NCBI RefSeq assembly: GCF_008124875.1
Contig: NZ_VNIA01000001.1
Coordinates: 304,943-368,942, forward strand
DNA length: 64,000 nt
Source: Tenacibaculum adriaticum
GTDB taxonomy: Bacteria > Bacteroidota > Bacteroidia > Flavobacteriales > Flavobacteriaceae
Reading direction: 5' to 3'
Below the pieces are notes generated by a model. It did not search any database, had not been told where the DNA came from, and saw only the letters and a program-made list of their open reading frames with translations. Each line of letters begins with the position of its first letter. Position 1 is the first letter of the stretch. Shown here in pieces: positions 26,649 through 36,292 of this stretch. A program made the translations under genes and the position numbers.

Positions 26649-27044
26649 TTATTTACAAACTATTCCTCTTTTTCCTAAAACATCAACATCTCTTAAAAAG
26701 CCTTCTTGAATGGTTCCTTCTTGAAAAATAAACGTTTTTTCGTGTATTTGATTTCCTTCAAAGAAGCTTACCTGGAAACGATTATCTAACGCAAACAATT
26801 CAGGCTGCATAATTTCAAACTTAGCAAATGAATTTGCTGGAAGTTTATCAATCTTTCTTCTGAAAAGTGACGTTGTTTTTGTCTCTGAAAACCCTTGAGA
26901 AACAATGACCACCATTTCTAAATCCACATCTTTTCTGTTGATGATATACACATTCCAATCATCTTCATTATGCGCTTCATTGTACTCTAAAACAATGGCA
27001 ATTTCTACACCAGTAACTTTAGGTATTTCGATGTCTTTTTTCAT
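26649..27044 (-). CDS. Conserved hypothetical protein next to pheS
   Basis: 131 residues, soluble, no signal peptide, with a mix of short strands (EIAIVLEYNEAH, DWNVYIINRKD, LEMVVIVSQGF). I do not recognise a domain. Proteins like it in flavobacteria are, as far as I recall, sometimes mislabelled as the phenylalanyl-tRNA synthetase alpha subunit because of the neighbour. It lies 64 nt downstream of pheS on the same strand, separated by an inverted repeat with no T-run, so co-transcription is likely. No function is proposed. Confidence 0.75.
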   Translation of the reverse strand: MKKDIEIPKVTGVEIAIVLEYNEAHNEDDWNVYIINRKDVDLEMVVIVSQGFSETKTTSLFRRKIDKLPANSFAKFEIMQPELFALDNRFQVSFFEGNQIHEKTFIFQEGTIQEGFLRDVDVLGKRGIVCK

Positions 27045-27061
27045 AAGATTGTATAAAATGG

Positions 27062-27093
27062 AAAGACGAAAGCTTTTGGTTTCTTTCGTCTTT
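27062..27093. repeat. Inverted repeat between pheS and the next gene
   Basis: 11-bp perfect stem AAAGACGAAAG (27062-27072) / CTTTCGTCTTT (27083-27093). On the minus strand, the direction of transcription, it is not followed by a T-run, so it may be a processing or stability hairpin and not a full terminator. Confidence 0.65.
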
Positions 27094-27108
27094 TATTTTT
27101 GATTTTTT

Positions 27109-28131
27109 TTAAAGTACAGATTTAAATTGCTCTAAGAAACGAACGTCATTTTCATAGAACATACGAATATCTGGAATTTGGTATAACAACATTGCGATAC
27201 GCTCAATTCCCATTCCGAAGGCATAACCAGAATATTTTGTAGGATCTATGTTTGCATTTTTCAATACATTAGGATCTACCATTCCGCAACCCATAATTTC
27301 TAACCAACCTGTTCCTTTCGTAATTCTATAATCGGTTTCCGTTTCTAACCCCCAATAAATATCTACCTCAGCACTTGGCTCAGTAAATGGGAAATACGAC
27401 GGACGTAATCTGATTTTAGATTTACCGAACATTTCTTTAGTAAAGTATAATAACGTTTGTTTTAAATCGGCAAACGAAACATCTGTGTCAATATATAACC
27501 CTTCTACTTGATGGAAAATACAGTGTGCACGTGCTGAAATATCTTCATTACGGAAAACTCTACCTGGAGAAATCGTACGAATTGGTGGTTCATTATTTTC
27601 CATATAACGTACTTGCACTGAAGATGTGTGCGTTCTTAATAAAGTATCAGGATTCTTTTCAATAAAGAAAGTATCTTGCATATCACGTGCCGGATGATAT
27701 TCCGGTAAGTTCAATGCGGTAAAGTTGTGCCAATCATCTTCAATTTCTGGTCCTTCAGATACTGTAAATCCAATACGATTAAACACTTCTATAATTTGAT
27801 TTTTAACGATAGATATCGGATGACGAGAACCTAATTCAATTGGTTCAGACGGACGAGACAAATCGCCATAAACCCCCTTTTCTTCAACTGAATTTTCTAA
27901 TACTTCTTCTTTTAAAGTAGTTACCTTTTCTTCTGCAGCTTGTTTAAGTGTGTTTATCGTTTGTCCGAATTCTTTCTTTTGATCGTTAGGCACATTTTTA
28001 AACTCAGCAAACAACTCTTTTAAGATTCCTTTGCTTCCTAAAAACTTAATTCTAAACGTTTCAATTTCATCTAAAGAAGTAGCTGAAAATGTGTTTACTT
28101 CACCAATCAATTCTTTTATCTTATCTAACAT
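27109..28131 (-). CDS. pheS: Phenylalanyl-tRNA synthetase alpha subunit
   Basis: 340 residues. An N-terminal coiled coil for tRNA binding (about 1-90) is followed by the class II catalytic core with motif 1 ([17 protein letters not shown]), motif 2 ([19 protein letters not shown]) and motif 3 ([14 protein letters not shown]). It works as a tetramer with PheT, which is not in this window, as is usual in Bacteroidota where pheS and pheT are split. The promoter element TAAATTTG is on the minus strand at 28155-28162. Confidence 0.97.
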   Translation of the reverse strand: MLDKIKELIGEVNTFSATSLDEIETFRIKFLGSKGILKELFAEFKNVPNDQKKEFGQTINTLKQAAEEKVTTLKEEVLENSVEEKGVYGDLSRPSEPIELGSRHPISIVKNQIIEVFNRIGFTVSEGPEIEDDWHNFTALNLPEYHPARDMQDTFFIEKNPDTLLRTHTSSVQVRYMENNEPPIRTISPGRVFRNEDISARAHCIFHQVEGLYIDTDVSFADLKQTLLYFTKEMFGKSKIRLRPSYFPFTEPSAEVDIYWGLETETDYRITKGTGWLEIMGCGMVDPNVLKNANIDPTKYSGYAFGMGIERIAMLLYQIPDIRMFYENDVRFLEQFKSVL

Positions 28132-28154
28132 ATTCCATCAAAAAAATTAAGTTG

Positions 28155-28162
28155 CAAATTTA
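28155..28162 (-). promoter_or_regulatory. Promoter -7 element of pheS
   Basis: Minus-strand TAAATTTG, 23 nt before the start codon, followed by CAACTT as at aspS. Confidence 0.55.
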
Positions 28163-28229
28163 CGCTTTTTTACTGAAAAAAAGAGTATACAATAAGGGAT
28201 TACGAAAACGATTTAGAGAAAACTAAAAA

Positions 28230-28273
28230 AAGCACCTTTTTAAGCACCTAAAATAGTAATTTAATTATATTTG
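28230..28273 (+). promoter_or_regulatory. gdhA promoter with tandem 8-bp operator-like repeat
   Basis: The -7 element TATATTTG is at 28266-28273. Upstream lie two copies of AAGCACCT (28230-28237 and 28242-28249), 12 bp apart; the second covers the -33 position. The spacing is about one helical turn, so they could be sites for a regulator. The leader to the ATG is about 40 nt. Confidence 0.5.
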
Positions 28274-28314
28274 CGTATTAAAATTATAGTATACATAATA
28301 TATTGAACAACTAA

Positions 28315-29661
<1,347 letters not shown>

Positions 29662-29680
29662 TTTCAACTTCTAAATATAC

Positions 29681-29714
29681 AAAAAGGCGCACCAAAATGG
29701 TGCGCCTTTTTTTT
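29681..29714 (+). terminator. gdhA terminator
   Basis: 14-bp perfect stem AAAAAGGCGCACCA (29681-29694) / TGGTGCGCCTTTTT (29698-29711) with a 3-nt loop and a T-run. One of the strongest in the window. Confidence 0.92.
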
Positions 29715-29783
29715 GCTTTAAAGCGTAAAAAACAGGTTAATTTATTAACAAATTTTTCCGTTTTCTCTTTCCGTTATAATATG

Positions 29784-29862
29784 TATATTTACAGATTAAG
29801 AACAGACTATCTTAAAAGATACAACCTGTTGAAAACCAAATTATTAAAAAGATAGTTTTTTG
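29784..29862 (+). promoter_or_regulatory. ricT leader: promoter and candidate attenuator
   Basis: A near-consensus -7 element TATATTTA is at 29784-29791. The transcribed leader then offers two exclusive folds: a local hairpin ATCTT-AA-AAGAT (29809-29820), or a long-range stem ACTATCTT (29806-29813) / AAGATAGT (29849-29856) followed by TTTTT. The second is terminator-like and the first would prevent it. The ATG is 50 nt further on. Confidence 0.4.
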
Positions 29863-29912
29863 ATACTATACCAACTATAGGTTTAAAAAACTACTCAAAA
29901 TATATAAATTTT

Positions 29913-31334
29913 ATGAGTTGTAGCAGTTGCTCAACTAACAATAACGGCGTTCCTAACGGATGTAAAAGCAATGGAAATTGTGGAACAGGTACATGCGGAA
30001 GCGGAAACAAGCTTGCTGTTTTTGATTGGTTATCGAATATGACTTTACCAACCGGTGAAGCTCCTTTTAATATTTACGAAGTCCGTTTTAAAAACGGGAG
30101 AAAACATTTTTTTAAAAACACTGAAAAACTAACACTCTCTATGGGAGACATTATAGCAGTTGAAGGATCTCCGGGTCATGATATTGGTATTATTTCATTA
30201 GCCGGTGAATTAGTAAAAGTGCAAATGAAGAAGCATAACGTAGATTCTAACAACGAAGAAGTTAAAAAAATCTACAGAAAAGCATCTCAAAAAGACATCG
30301 ATATTTGGCAACAGGCTAGAGATAGAGAGCAAGAAACACAACGAAAAGGGCGTGAAATTATTTCTCGTTTGGGATTAAAAATGAAACTTTCAGATGTTGA
30401 ATACCAAGGAGATGGAAACAAAGCCACTTTTTATTACACAGCTGATGAACGTGTAGATTTCCGTCAGTTAATTCGTGATTTGGCGAGTGCATTTTCTATT
30501 CGTGTAGAAATGAAACAAGTTGGAATGCGGCAAGAAGCGGCTCGTTTAGGAGGTATTGGTTCTTGTGGTAGGGAATTGTGTTGCTCTACTTGGTTAACCG
30601 ATTTTAGAAAAGTAAATACAGCTGCGGCTCGTTATCAGCAATTATCATTAAATCCACTAAAATTAGCTGGACAATGTGGTAAGTTAAAGTGTTGTTTAAA
30701 CTATGAATTAGATTCGTATTTAGATGCTTTAAAACAATTTCCTAAACAAGATACCGTTCTTAAAACTGAAAAAGGAGATGCTGTTTTTATTAAAATGGAT
30801 ATTTTCAAAAAACTACTATGGTATACCTATAAAGAGGAACGCTTTAGATGGTATAAATTATCTCTAGATCAAGTTCTTGAAATTATAGAACTAAATAAAA
30901 ATAATGAGGTAGGCTCTCCGTTAGAAGATTACGAGTCTGAAATTACAGAAGAAGCAAAAACAGATTTTGAAAATGTGGTTGGTCAAGATAGCTTAACACG
31001 TTTTGACGAGCCTAAAAGGTCACGTAAAAACCGTAACTCTCGCACCAAAAACAAACCAAAATTTACAAATGCTAAAACTCAGGTTGTTCAAAAAAATCAA
31101 CCAAAAAGAAAACCTCAAGCTAGAAAAGAAGAAGGAGCAGAGGCAAAAGAAAACCAACCTAAACAACAACGAAACAAAAAAAGACCTAATAATAAACCTA
31201 AAGTTGAAGGGCAATCTTCACCAGAAGGAACTCCAAAAAACACAGCAAACAAAAAACCAAACAGCCAAAAAAGAAGAAATAACAAACGTAAAAACACTGG
31301 AAACAACAATGCTTCAAACGATCAAAAACAATAA
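29913..31334 (+). CDS. PSP1-domain RicT-like protein
   Basis: 473 residues. A cysteine-rich N-terminus (Cys3, 6, 17, 23, 28 in a Gly/Asn-rich context) is followed by the PSP1 domain with IGSCGRELCCSTWL and QCGKLKCCLNYE, which hold the cysteines used for [4Fe-4S] binding in Bacillus RicT. The protein ends in a Lys/Asn/Gln-rich disordered tail (about 365-473). RicT works with RicA and RicF on mRNA processing in Bacillus; those partners are not seen here, so the role in this phylum is open. Its 3' end overlaps the gldH start by 26 nt. Confidence 0.85.
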   Translation: MSCSSCSTNNNGVPNGCKSNGNCGTGTCGSGNKLAVFDWLSNMTLPTGEAPFNIYEVRFKNGRKHFFKNTEKLTLSMGDIIAVEGSPGHDIGIISLAGELVKVQMKKHNVDSNNEEVKKIYRKASQKDIDIWQQARDREQETQRKGREIISRLGLKMKLSDVEYQGDGNKATFYYTADERVDFRQLIRDLASAFSIRVEMKQVGMRQEAARLGGIGSCGRELCCSTWLTDFRKVNTAAARYQQLSLNPLKLAGQCGKLKCCLNYELDSYLDALKQFPKQDTVLKTEKGDAVFIKMDIFKKLLWYTYKEERFRWYKLSLDQVLEIIELNKNNEVGSPLEDYESEITEEAKTDFENVVGQDSLTRFDEPKRSRKNRNSRTKNKPKFTNAKTQVVQKNQPKRKPQARKEEGAEAKENQPKQQRNKKRPNNKPKVEGQSSPEGTPKNTANKKPNSQKRRNNKRKNTGNNNASNDQKQ

Positions 31335-31809
31335 TTATTTATCAGTTTTAATACTGTTTTTAGTATTGGTTTCGTGTGATTCCAGTCGAGTTTTTGATAA
31401 GTATTCTTCCATTTCTAATGGCTTATGGAATAAAGAAGACATGGTTTCTTTTACGTTTTCAGTTAACGACACAATCGCTAAGCGCAATTTATTTATCAAT
31501 ATAAGAAACAACAATAAATATCCGTTTAGTAATTTGTTTTTAATAACTCAAATGAATTTTCCTGATGGTCAAAAAATTATTGACACCCTTGAATATGATA
31601 TGGCTGATAAATCGGGGGAATTTTTAGGAGAAGGTTTTTCAGAAATTAAAGAAAATAAACTTTTTTATAAAGAAAATATATTGTTTCCTATAGTCGGAGA
31701 TTATTCTGTTACTATTTCACATGCCATGAGAAAAAACAGTGAAGTTAACGGGATTAAAAATCTAGAAGGAATTACCGAGGTAGGATTTAGAATTGAAAAA
31801 ATTGAATAA
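31309..31809 (+). CDS. gldH: Gliding motility lipoprotein GldH
   Basis: 166 residues from ATG 31309; the frame extends further upstream inside ricT, but the signal peptide fixes the start. Lipobox LVLVSC with Cys23 is followed by DSSRVFDKYSSISNGLW, typical of GldH. GldH is an outer-membrane-associated lipoprotein required for gliding and T9SS stability in Flavobacterium johnsoniae. It is translationally coupled to ricT by overlap and followed 1 nt later by the PBP1A start. Confidence 0.9.
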   Translation: MLQTIKNNNYLSVLILFLVLVSCDSSRVFDKYSSISNGLWNKEDMVSFTFSVNDTIAKRNLFINIRNNNKYPFSNLFLITQMNFPDGQKIIDTLEYDMADKSGEFLGEGFSEIKENKLFYKENILFPIVGDYSVTISHAMRKNSEVNGIKNLEGITEVGFRIEKIE

Positions 31810-31810
31810 T

Positions 31811-34105
31811 ATGACAGAAAAAAAAGCTACTGATTTTAGCAACTACATTAAATGGTTTTGGCGTCTTGTTTTAGGAGGAATTCTATTTTTATGCTTGTTT
31901 TTTTTATTTGCTTCTTGGGGTTTATTTGGTAAACTCCCTTCTTTTGAAGAATTAGAAAATCCTGAAAATAATTTAGCTACAGAAATTATTTCTACAGATG
32001 GCAAAACTCTAGGTAAATATGCTCATGAAAATAGAACTCCTATTAAATATAAGGACTTACCAGAAAACTTAATAAAAGCGTTAGTTGCCACCGAAGATGA
32101 GCGTTTTTACGAACATTCTGGCATCGATTTTAGAGGAACCGCTAGAGCTGTTTTAAAACCAGGTAGTGGTGGTGCAAGTACGATTACACAACAATTGGCT
32201 AAAATGTTGTTTACAAAAAGAGCCTCAAAAAATATTTTTTTACGTGTTATTCAAAAAATGAAAGAGTGGGTTGTAGCAACAAAATTAGAACGTCAGTACA
32301 CAAAGCAAGAAATTCTTTCAATGTACCTAAACAAATATGATTTTATAAATCAAGCAGTAGGTATCCGTTCTGCTGCAAGAATTTATTTTGGTAAGGAACC
32401 TATCGAATTAGAAATGCACGAATCTGCCATGTTGGTTGGTATGTTAAAAAACGCCTCATTGTACAACCCTTTAAGAAGGGAAGAAATGGTAAGACAACGA
32501 AGAAATGTTGTTTTAAAACAAATGGAAAGAAATGGTTTTATTACTGATAAAACTAAAGATTCGTTACAAAAACTTGCTTTAAAAATAAACTACACTCCAG
32601 AAAGTCATAGTGATGGTTTAGCTACTTATTTTAGAGAACATTTACGTGATTTCTTAAAAGGTTGGGTAAAAAAGAATCCAAAACCAAGTGGTGAAGAATA
32701 TGATATTTATCGTGATGGTTTAAAAATTTACGTAACTATAGATTCTCGTATGCAACAATACGCAGAAGAGGCTGTTACAGAACACATGTCGAATTTACAA
32801 AAGTATTTTTTTCAAGAACAAAAAAGAAATAGACAAGCTCCTTTTTACGATATTGATAAAGATCAGATTAAAGGGATTCTTAATAGAGCTAAAAAGAATT
32901 CTGATCGGTACAAACGCATGAAAGCCGATGGTAAAAAGGATAAAGAAATTGAAAAGGTCTTTAATACCAAAACCGAAATGCGCGTGTTTACATGGAAAGG
33001 TGATAGAGATACTATCATGACTCCATACGATTCTATTCGTTATTATAAATATTTCTTGCGCTCTGGTTTAGTTTCTATCGAACCACAAACGGGTCATATT
33101 AAAGCATGGGTTGGTGGTATAAATAATAAGCATTTTAAGTACGATGCTGTTGAACAACAAAAACGACAAGTAGGTTCTACTTTTAAACCATTTGTATATG
33201 CAACAGCAATTAATCAATTAAAAATGTCTCCTTGTGAGAAATTACCAAACACGCCATACACTATTCCGAAAGAAAAATATGGAATGGACAAAGATTGGAC
33301 ACCTGAAAATGATGGAAATAAATATGGAGGAGAATTAACCTTAAAACAAGCTTTAGCAGGATCTGTAAATACAGTAACCGCAAGATTGATAGACATGGTA
33401 TCACCTATAAACGTAGCTCGTTTAGCGCAATCGGCAGGTATATCTACCGAAATAAAAGCCAATCCATCTATTGCTTTAGGAGCTATCGATTTATCATTAT
33501 TAGAAATGGTAAGTGCGTATTCTACTTTTGCCAATAAAGGTTTACGTGTAAGCCCTATGATGTTAATGCGTATTGAAGATAAAAACGGTACCGTTTTAGG
33601 AAATTTTGTTCCAGAAACAAAAGAGGTATTAAGTGAAGAATCTGCTTACGTAATTTTAAATTTAATGGAAGGTGTTACGCAAGGTGGTTCTGGTGTTCGT
33701 TTACGTACTCCTTATGCACGACCAAAATATCTTACTGGTTATCCTTATAATTTTTCAAATCCAATAGCAGGAAAAACAGGAACCACACAAAACCAATCCG
33801 ATGGTTGGTTTATGGGGATTGTACCAAATCTTGTTACAGGTGTTTGGACAGGTGGTGAAGATCGTTCAATTCATTTTGCTGGTATTGATAAGGGTCAAGG
33901 AGCAGCTATGTCATTACCTACTTGGGGTATTTTTATGCGTAAATGTTATGAAGATAAAACCTTAGACATAAGTACTAGTGCTTTTGATAAACCTTCTAAT
34001 ATTAGTATCAATTTAGATTGTTCTAAGGTAGAAGATGATAAAAGTGCAGAAGAAGGTGAAGAGGGAGATAAAAAACAAGAAGAAGAAAAAGACACAGATT
34101 TTTAA
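31811..34105 (+). CDS. Penicillin-binding protein 1A, bifunctional
   Basis: 764 residues from ATG 31811. One N-terminal membrane anchor (about 15-40) precedes a GT51 glycosyltransferase domain with catalytic Glu95 in TEDERFYEHSGIDFRG, then a transpeptidase domain with Ser456-T-F-Lys459, Ser518-V-Asn520 and Lys655-T-G. It polymerises and cross-links peptidoglycan. An insertion rich in Lys/Arg lies between the two domains, and the C-terminus is an acidic/lysine tail. It follows gldH with a 1-nt gap. Confidence 0.95.
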   Translation: MTEKKATDFSNYIKWFWRLVLGGILFLCLFFLFASWGLFGKLPSFEELENPENNLATEIISTDGKTLGKYAHENRTPIKYKDLPENLIKALVATEDERFYEHSGIDFRGTARAVLKPGSGGASTITQQLAKMLFTKRASKNIFLRVIQKMKEWVVATKLERQYTKQEILSMYLNKYDFINQAVGIRSAARIYFGKEPIELEMHESAMLVGMLKNASLYNPLRREEMVRQRRNVVLKQMERNGFITDKTKDSLQKLALKINYTPESHSDGLATYFREHLRDFLKGWVKKNPKPSGEEYDIYRDGLKIYVTIDSRMQQYAEEAVTEHMSNLQKYFFQEQKRNRQAPFYDIDKDQIKGILNRAKKNSDRYKRMKADGKKDKEIEKVFNTKTEMRVFTWKGDRDTIMTPYDSIRYYKYFLRSGLVSIEPQTGHIKAWVGGINNKHFKYDAVEQQKRQVGSTFKPFVYATAINQLKMSPCEKLPNTPYTIPKEKYGMDKDWTPENDGNKYGGELTLKQALAGSVNTVTARLIDMVSPINVARLAQSAGISTEIKANPSIALGAIDLSLLEMVSAYSTFANKGLRVSPMMLMRIEDKNGTVLGNFVPETKEVLSEESAYVILNLMEGVTQGGSGVRLRTPYARPKYLTGYPYNFSNPIAGKTGTTQNQSDGWFMGIVPNLVTGVWTGGEDRSIHFAGIDKGQGAAMSLPTWGIFMRKCYEDKTLDISTSAFDKPSNISINLDCSKVEDDKSAEEGEEGDKKQEEEKDTDF

Positions 34106-34132
34106 CATTTATCTTAAACAAAACAACTAACA

Positions 34133-34834
34133 ATGATAAATAAAAAGGTAAACAACGTTCAAGAAGCTCTAAAAGGCGTTAAAAGCGGTATGACTTTTAT
34201 GCTTGGCGGTTTCGGTTTATGCGGAATTCCAGAAAACGCAATTACAGAATTAGTTCGTTTAGGAGTTAAAGATGTTACCTGTATTTCCAATAATGCAGGT
34301 GTAGACGATTTTGGTTTAGGCTTACTATTACAAAATCGACAGGTTAAAAAAATGATTTCATCTTATGTAGGTGAAAACGATGAGTTTGAACGTCAAATGC
34401 TATCGGGTGAACTAGAAGTAGAATTAACACCACAAGGTACTTTAGCTGAAAAATGTCGTGCTGCACAAGCAGGTTTTCCTGCTTTTTATACACCAGCAGG
34501 TTACGGTACTGAAGTAGCCGAAGGAAAAGAAACTCGTGAGTTTAATGGTAAAATGTACGTATTAGAACCTGCATTTAAAGCTGATTTTTCTTTTGTAAAA
34601 GCTTGGAAGGGTGATGCTGCAGGTAATTTAATTTTTAAAGGAACTTCAAGAAACTTCAACCCAAATATGTGTGGTGCAGCAACTATTACAGTTGCAGAAG
34701 TAGAAGAATTAGTTCCGGTTGGTGAATTAGACCCTAATCAAATTCACATTCCTGGAATTTTTGTACAACGTATTTTTCAAGGAGAAAAATATGAAAAGAG
34801 AATTGAGCAACGAACTGTTAGACAAAGAAATTAA
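34133..34834 (+). CDS. scoA: 3-oxoacid CoA-transferase subunit A
   Basis: 233 residues. Activates acetoacetate with CoA from succinyl-CoA, in ketone body or branched-chain degradation. The signature [12 protein letters not shown] is near residue 25, and MLGGFGLCG matches the CoA-transferase alpha subunit glycine loop. The partner scoB starts 2 nt after the stop. Links with leucine or tyrosine breakdown (acetoacetate is also the end product of the hmgA pathway at the left of the window) are inferred. Confidence 0.94.
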   Translation: MINKKVNNVQEALKGVKSGMTFMLGGFGLCGIPENAITELVRLGVKDVTCISNNAGVDDFGLGLLLQNRQVKKMISSYVGENDEFERQMLSGELEVELTPQGTLAEKCRAAQAGFPAFYTPAGYGTEVAEGKETREFNGKMYVLEPAFKADFSFVKAWKGDAAGNLIFKGTSRNFNPNMCGAATITVAEVEELVPVGELDPNQIHIPGIFVQRIFQGEKYEKRIEQRTVRQRN

Positions 34835-34836
34835 TT

Positions 34837-35493
34837 ATGGCTTTAGATAAAAACGGCATTGCAAAACGTATCGCACAAGAAGTAAAAAACGGTTACTATG
34901 TAAACCTAGGAATTGGAATCCCTACACTGGTTGCTAATTACGTTAGAAACGATATTGAAGTTGAATTTCAAAGTGAAAATGGTGTGTTAGGAATGGGGCC
35001 TTTTCCTTTCGAAGGAGAAGAAGATGCTGATGTTATTAATGCTGGTAAACAAACTATCACTACACTTCCAGGAGCAAGTTTTTTTGACTCTGCTATGAGT
35101 TTTTCTATGATTCGTGGTAAACACGTTCATTTAACCATTTTAGGCGCTATGGAAGTTTCAGAAACCGGAGATATTGCCAACTGGAAAATTCCTGGGAAGA
35201 TGGTAAAAGGAATGGGTGGCGCGATGGATTTGGTGGCCTCTGCAGATAATATTATTGTAGCGATGATGCACACCAACAAAGCAGGGGAATCAAAATTACT
35301 TAAAAAATGCTCATTGCCTTTAACTGGGGTGGGTTGCGTAACAAAAATTGTTACTAACTTGGCTGTTCTTGAAGTTAAAAATAATACGTTTCATTTGTTA
35401 GAAAGGGCTCCAGGAGTAACTGTTGAAGAAATAAAAAAAGCTACAGAAGGTACTTTAATTGTGAATGGAGAAATTCCAGAAATGTCAATTTAA
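34837..35493 (+). CDS. scoB: 3-oxoacid CoA-transferase subunit B
   Basis: 218 residues. The catalytic Glu47 is in the SENGVLG motif that forms the glutamyl-CoA intermediate; LGIGIPTLVANYV precedes it, as in the family. It forms the active heteromer with ScoA. The xth gene follows after 5 nt, so the operon continues. Confidence 0.95.
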   Translation: MALDKNGIAKRIAQEVKNGYYVNLGIGIPTLVANYVRNDIEVEFQSENGVLGMGPFPFEGEEDADVINAGKQTITTLPGASFFDSAMSFSMIRGKHVHLTILGAMEVSETGDIANWKIPGKMVKGMGGAMDLVASADNIIVAMMHTNKAGESKLLKKCSLPLTGVGCVTKIVTNLAVLEVKNNTFHLLERAPGVTVEEIKKATEGTLIVNGEIPEMSI

Positions 35494-35498
35494 TTTCA

Positions 35499-36260
35499 AT
35501 GAAAATAATTTCTTACAACGTTAACGGAATTCGTGCTGCTATAAAAAAAGGATTTATTGATTGGTTACAACAAGCGGACCCAGACATAATTTGTATTCAA
35601 GAAACGAAAGCACAAAAAGAACAATTAAATCATTTAGACTTTGAATTAGCAGGATATCCTCATCATTATTGGTTTTCTGCCGATAAAAAAGGATATTCAG
35701 GTGTCGCTATTTTTTGCAAAAAAGAACCAAACCATATTGAATATGGTACAGGAATTGAATCCATGGATTTCGAAGGAAGAAATCTTAGAATAGATTATAA
35801 TGAGCTTTCAATCATGAGTTTGTATCTTCCATCAGGAACAAATGATGCTCGTTTAGGTTTTAAATTCAATTATATGGCTGAATTTCAAGATTACATAAAC
35901 GAGCTAAAAAAGAAGATTCCTAATTTAGTAATTTGTGGAGACTATAATATTTGTCATGAAGAAATAGATATTCATAATCCAAAAATGAAAGGTGTATCTG
36001 GTTTTTTACCTGAAGAACGTGAATGGATTGGAAACTTTATAGATAGTGGTTTTATAGATAGCTTTCGCTACTTAAACAAAGAACCAAACCATTATAGTTG
36101 GTGGAGTTATAGGGCAAATTCTCGTGCTAATAATAAGGGATGGCGCATCGATTATTGTATGGTTTCAGATTCGTTAAAAGATAGTATTTCAAGAGCCTAT
36201 ATTTTACCTGAAGCAAAACACTCAGATCATTGTCCTATCGCCGTTGAGTTTAAATTTTAA
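35499..36260 (+). CDS. xth: Exodeoxyribonuclease III / AP endonuclease
   Basis: 253 residues of the ExoIII family of base excision repair. MKIISYNVNGIRAA at the start gives the metal-binding Asn; IQETKAQ supplies the metal-binding Glu; CGDYNICHEEID supplies Asp/Asn; WRIDYCMVS and SDHCPI supply the catalytic Asp-His pair. All active-site blocks are present. It lies in the ricT-to-DUF4837 run, between scoB and a lytic transglycosylase. Confidence 0.95.
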   Translation: MKIISYNVNGIRAAIKKGFIDWLQQADPDIICIQETKAQKEQLNHLDFELAGYPHHYWFSADKKGYSGVAIFCKKEPNHIEYGTGIESMDFEGRNLRIDYNELSIMSLYLPSGTNDARLGFKFNYMAEFQDYINELKKKIPNLVICGDYNICHEEIDIHNPKMKGVSGFLPEEREWIGNFIDSGFIDSFRYLNKEPNHYSWWSYRANSRANNKGWRIDYCMVSDSLKDSISRAYILPEAKHSDHCPIAVEFKF

Positions 36261-36292
36261 AATGAAGTCGAATGCATGTGATGAATTTTTCT

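Noticed and set aside
31003..31308. N-terminal extension of gldH to 31003
   Set aside because: It would be a lysine-rich shadow of the RicT tail; the lipoprotein signal at 31309 gives the real start.
31020..31309. Two minus-strand hydrophobic-looking frames
   Set aside because: They are the complement of the Lys/Asn-rich tail of the RicT-like protein; poly-A-rich codons read as Phe/Leu on the other strand and mimic membrane segments.
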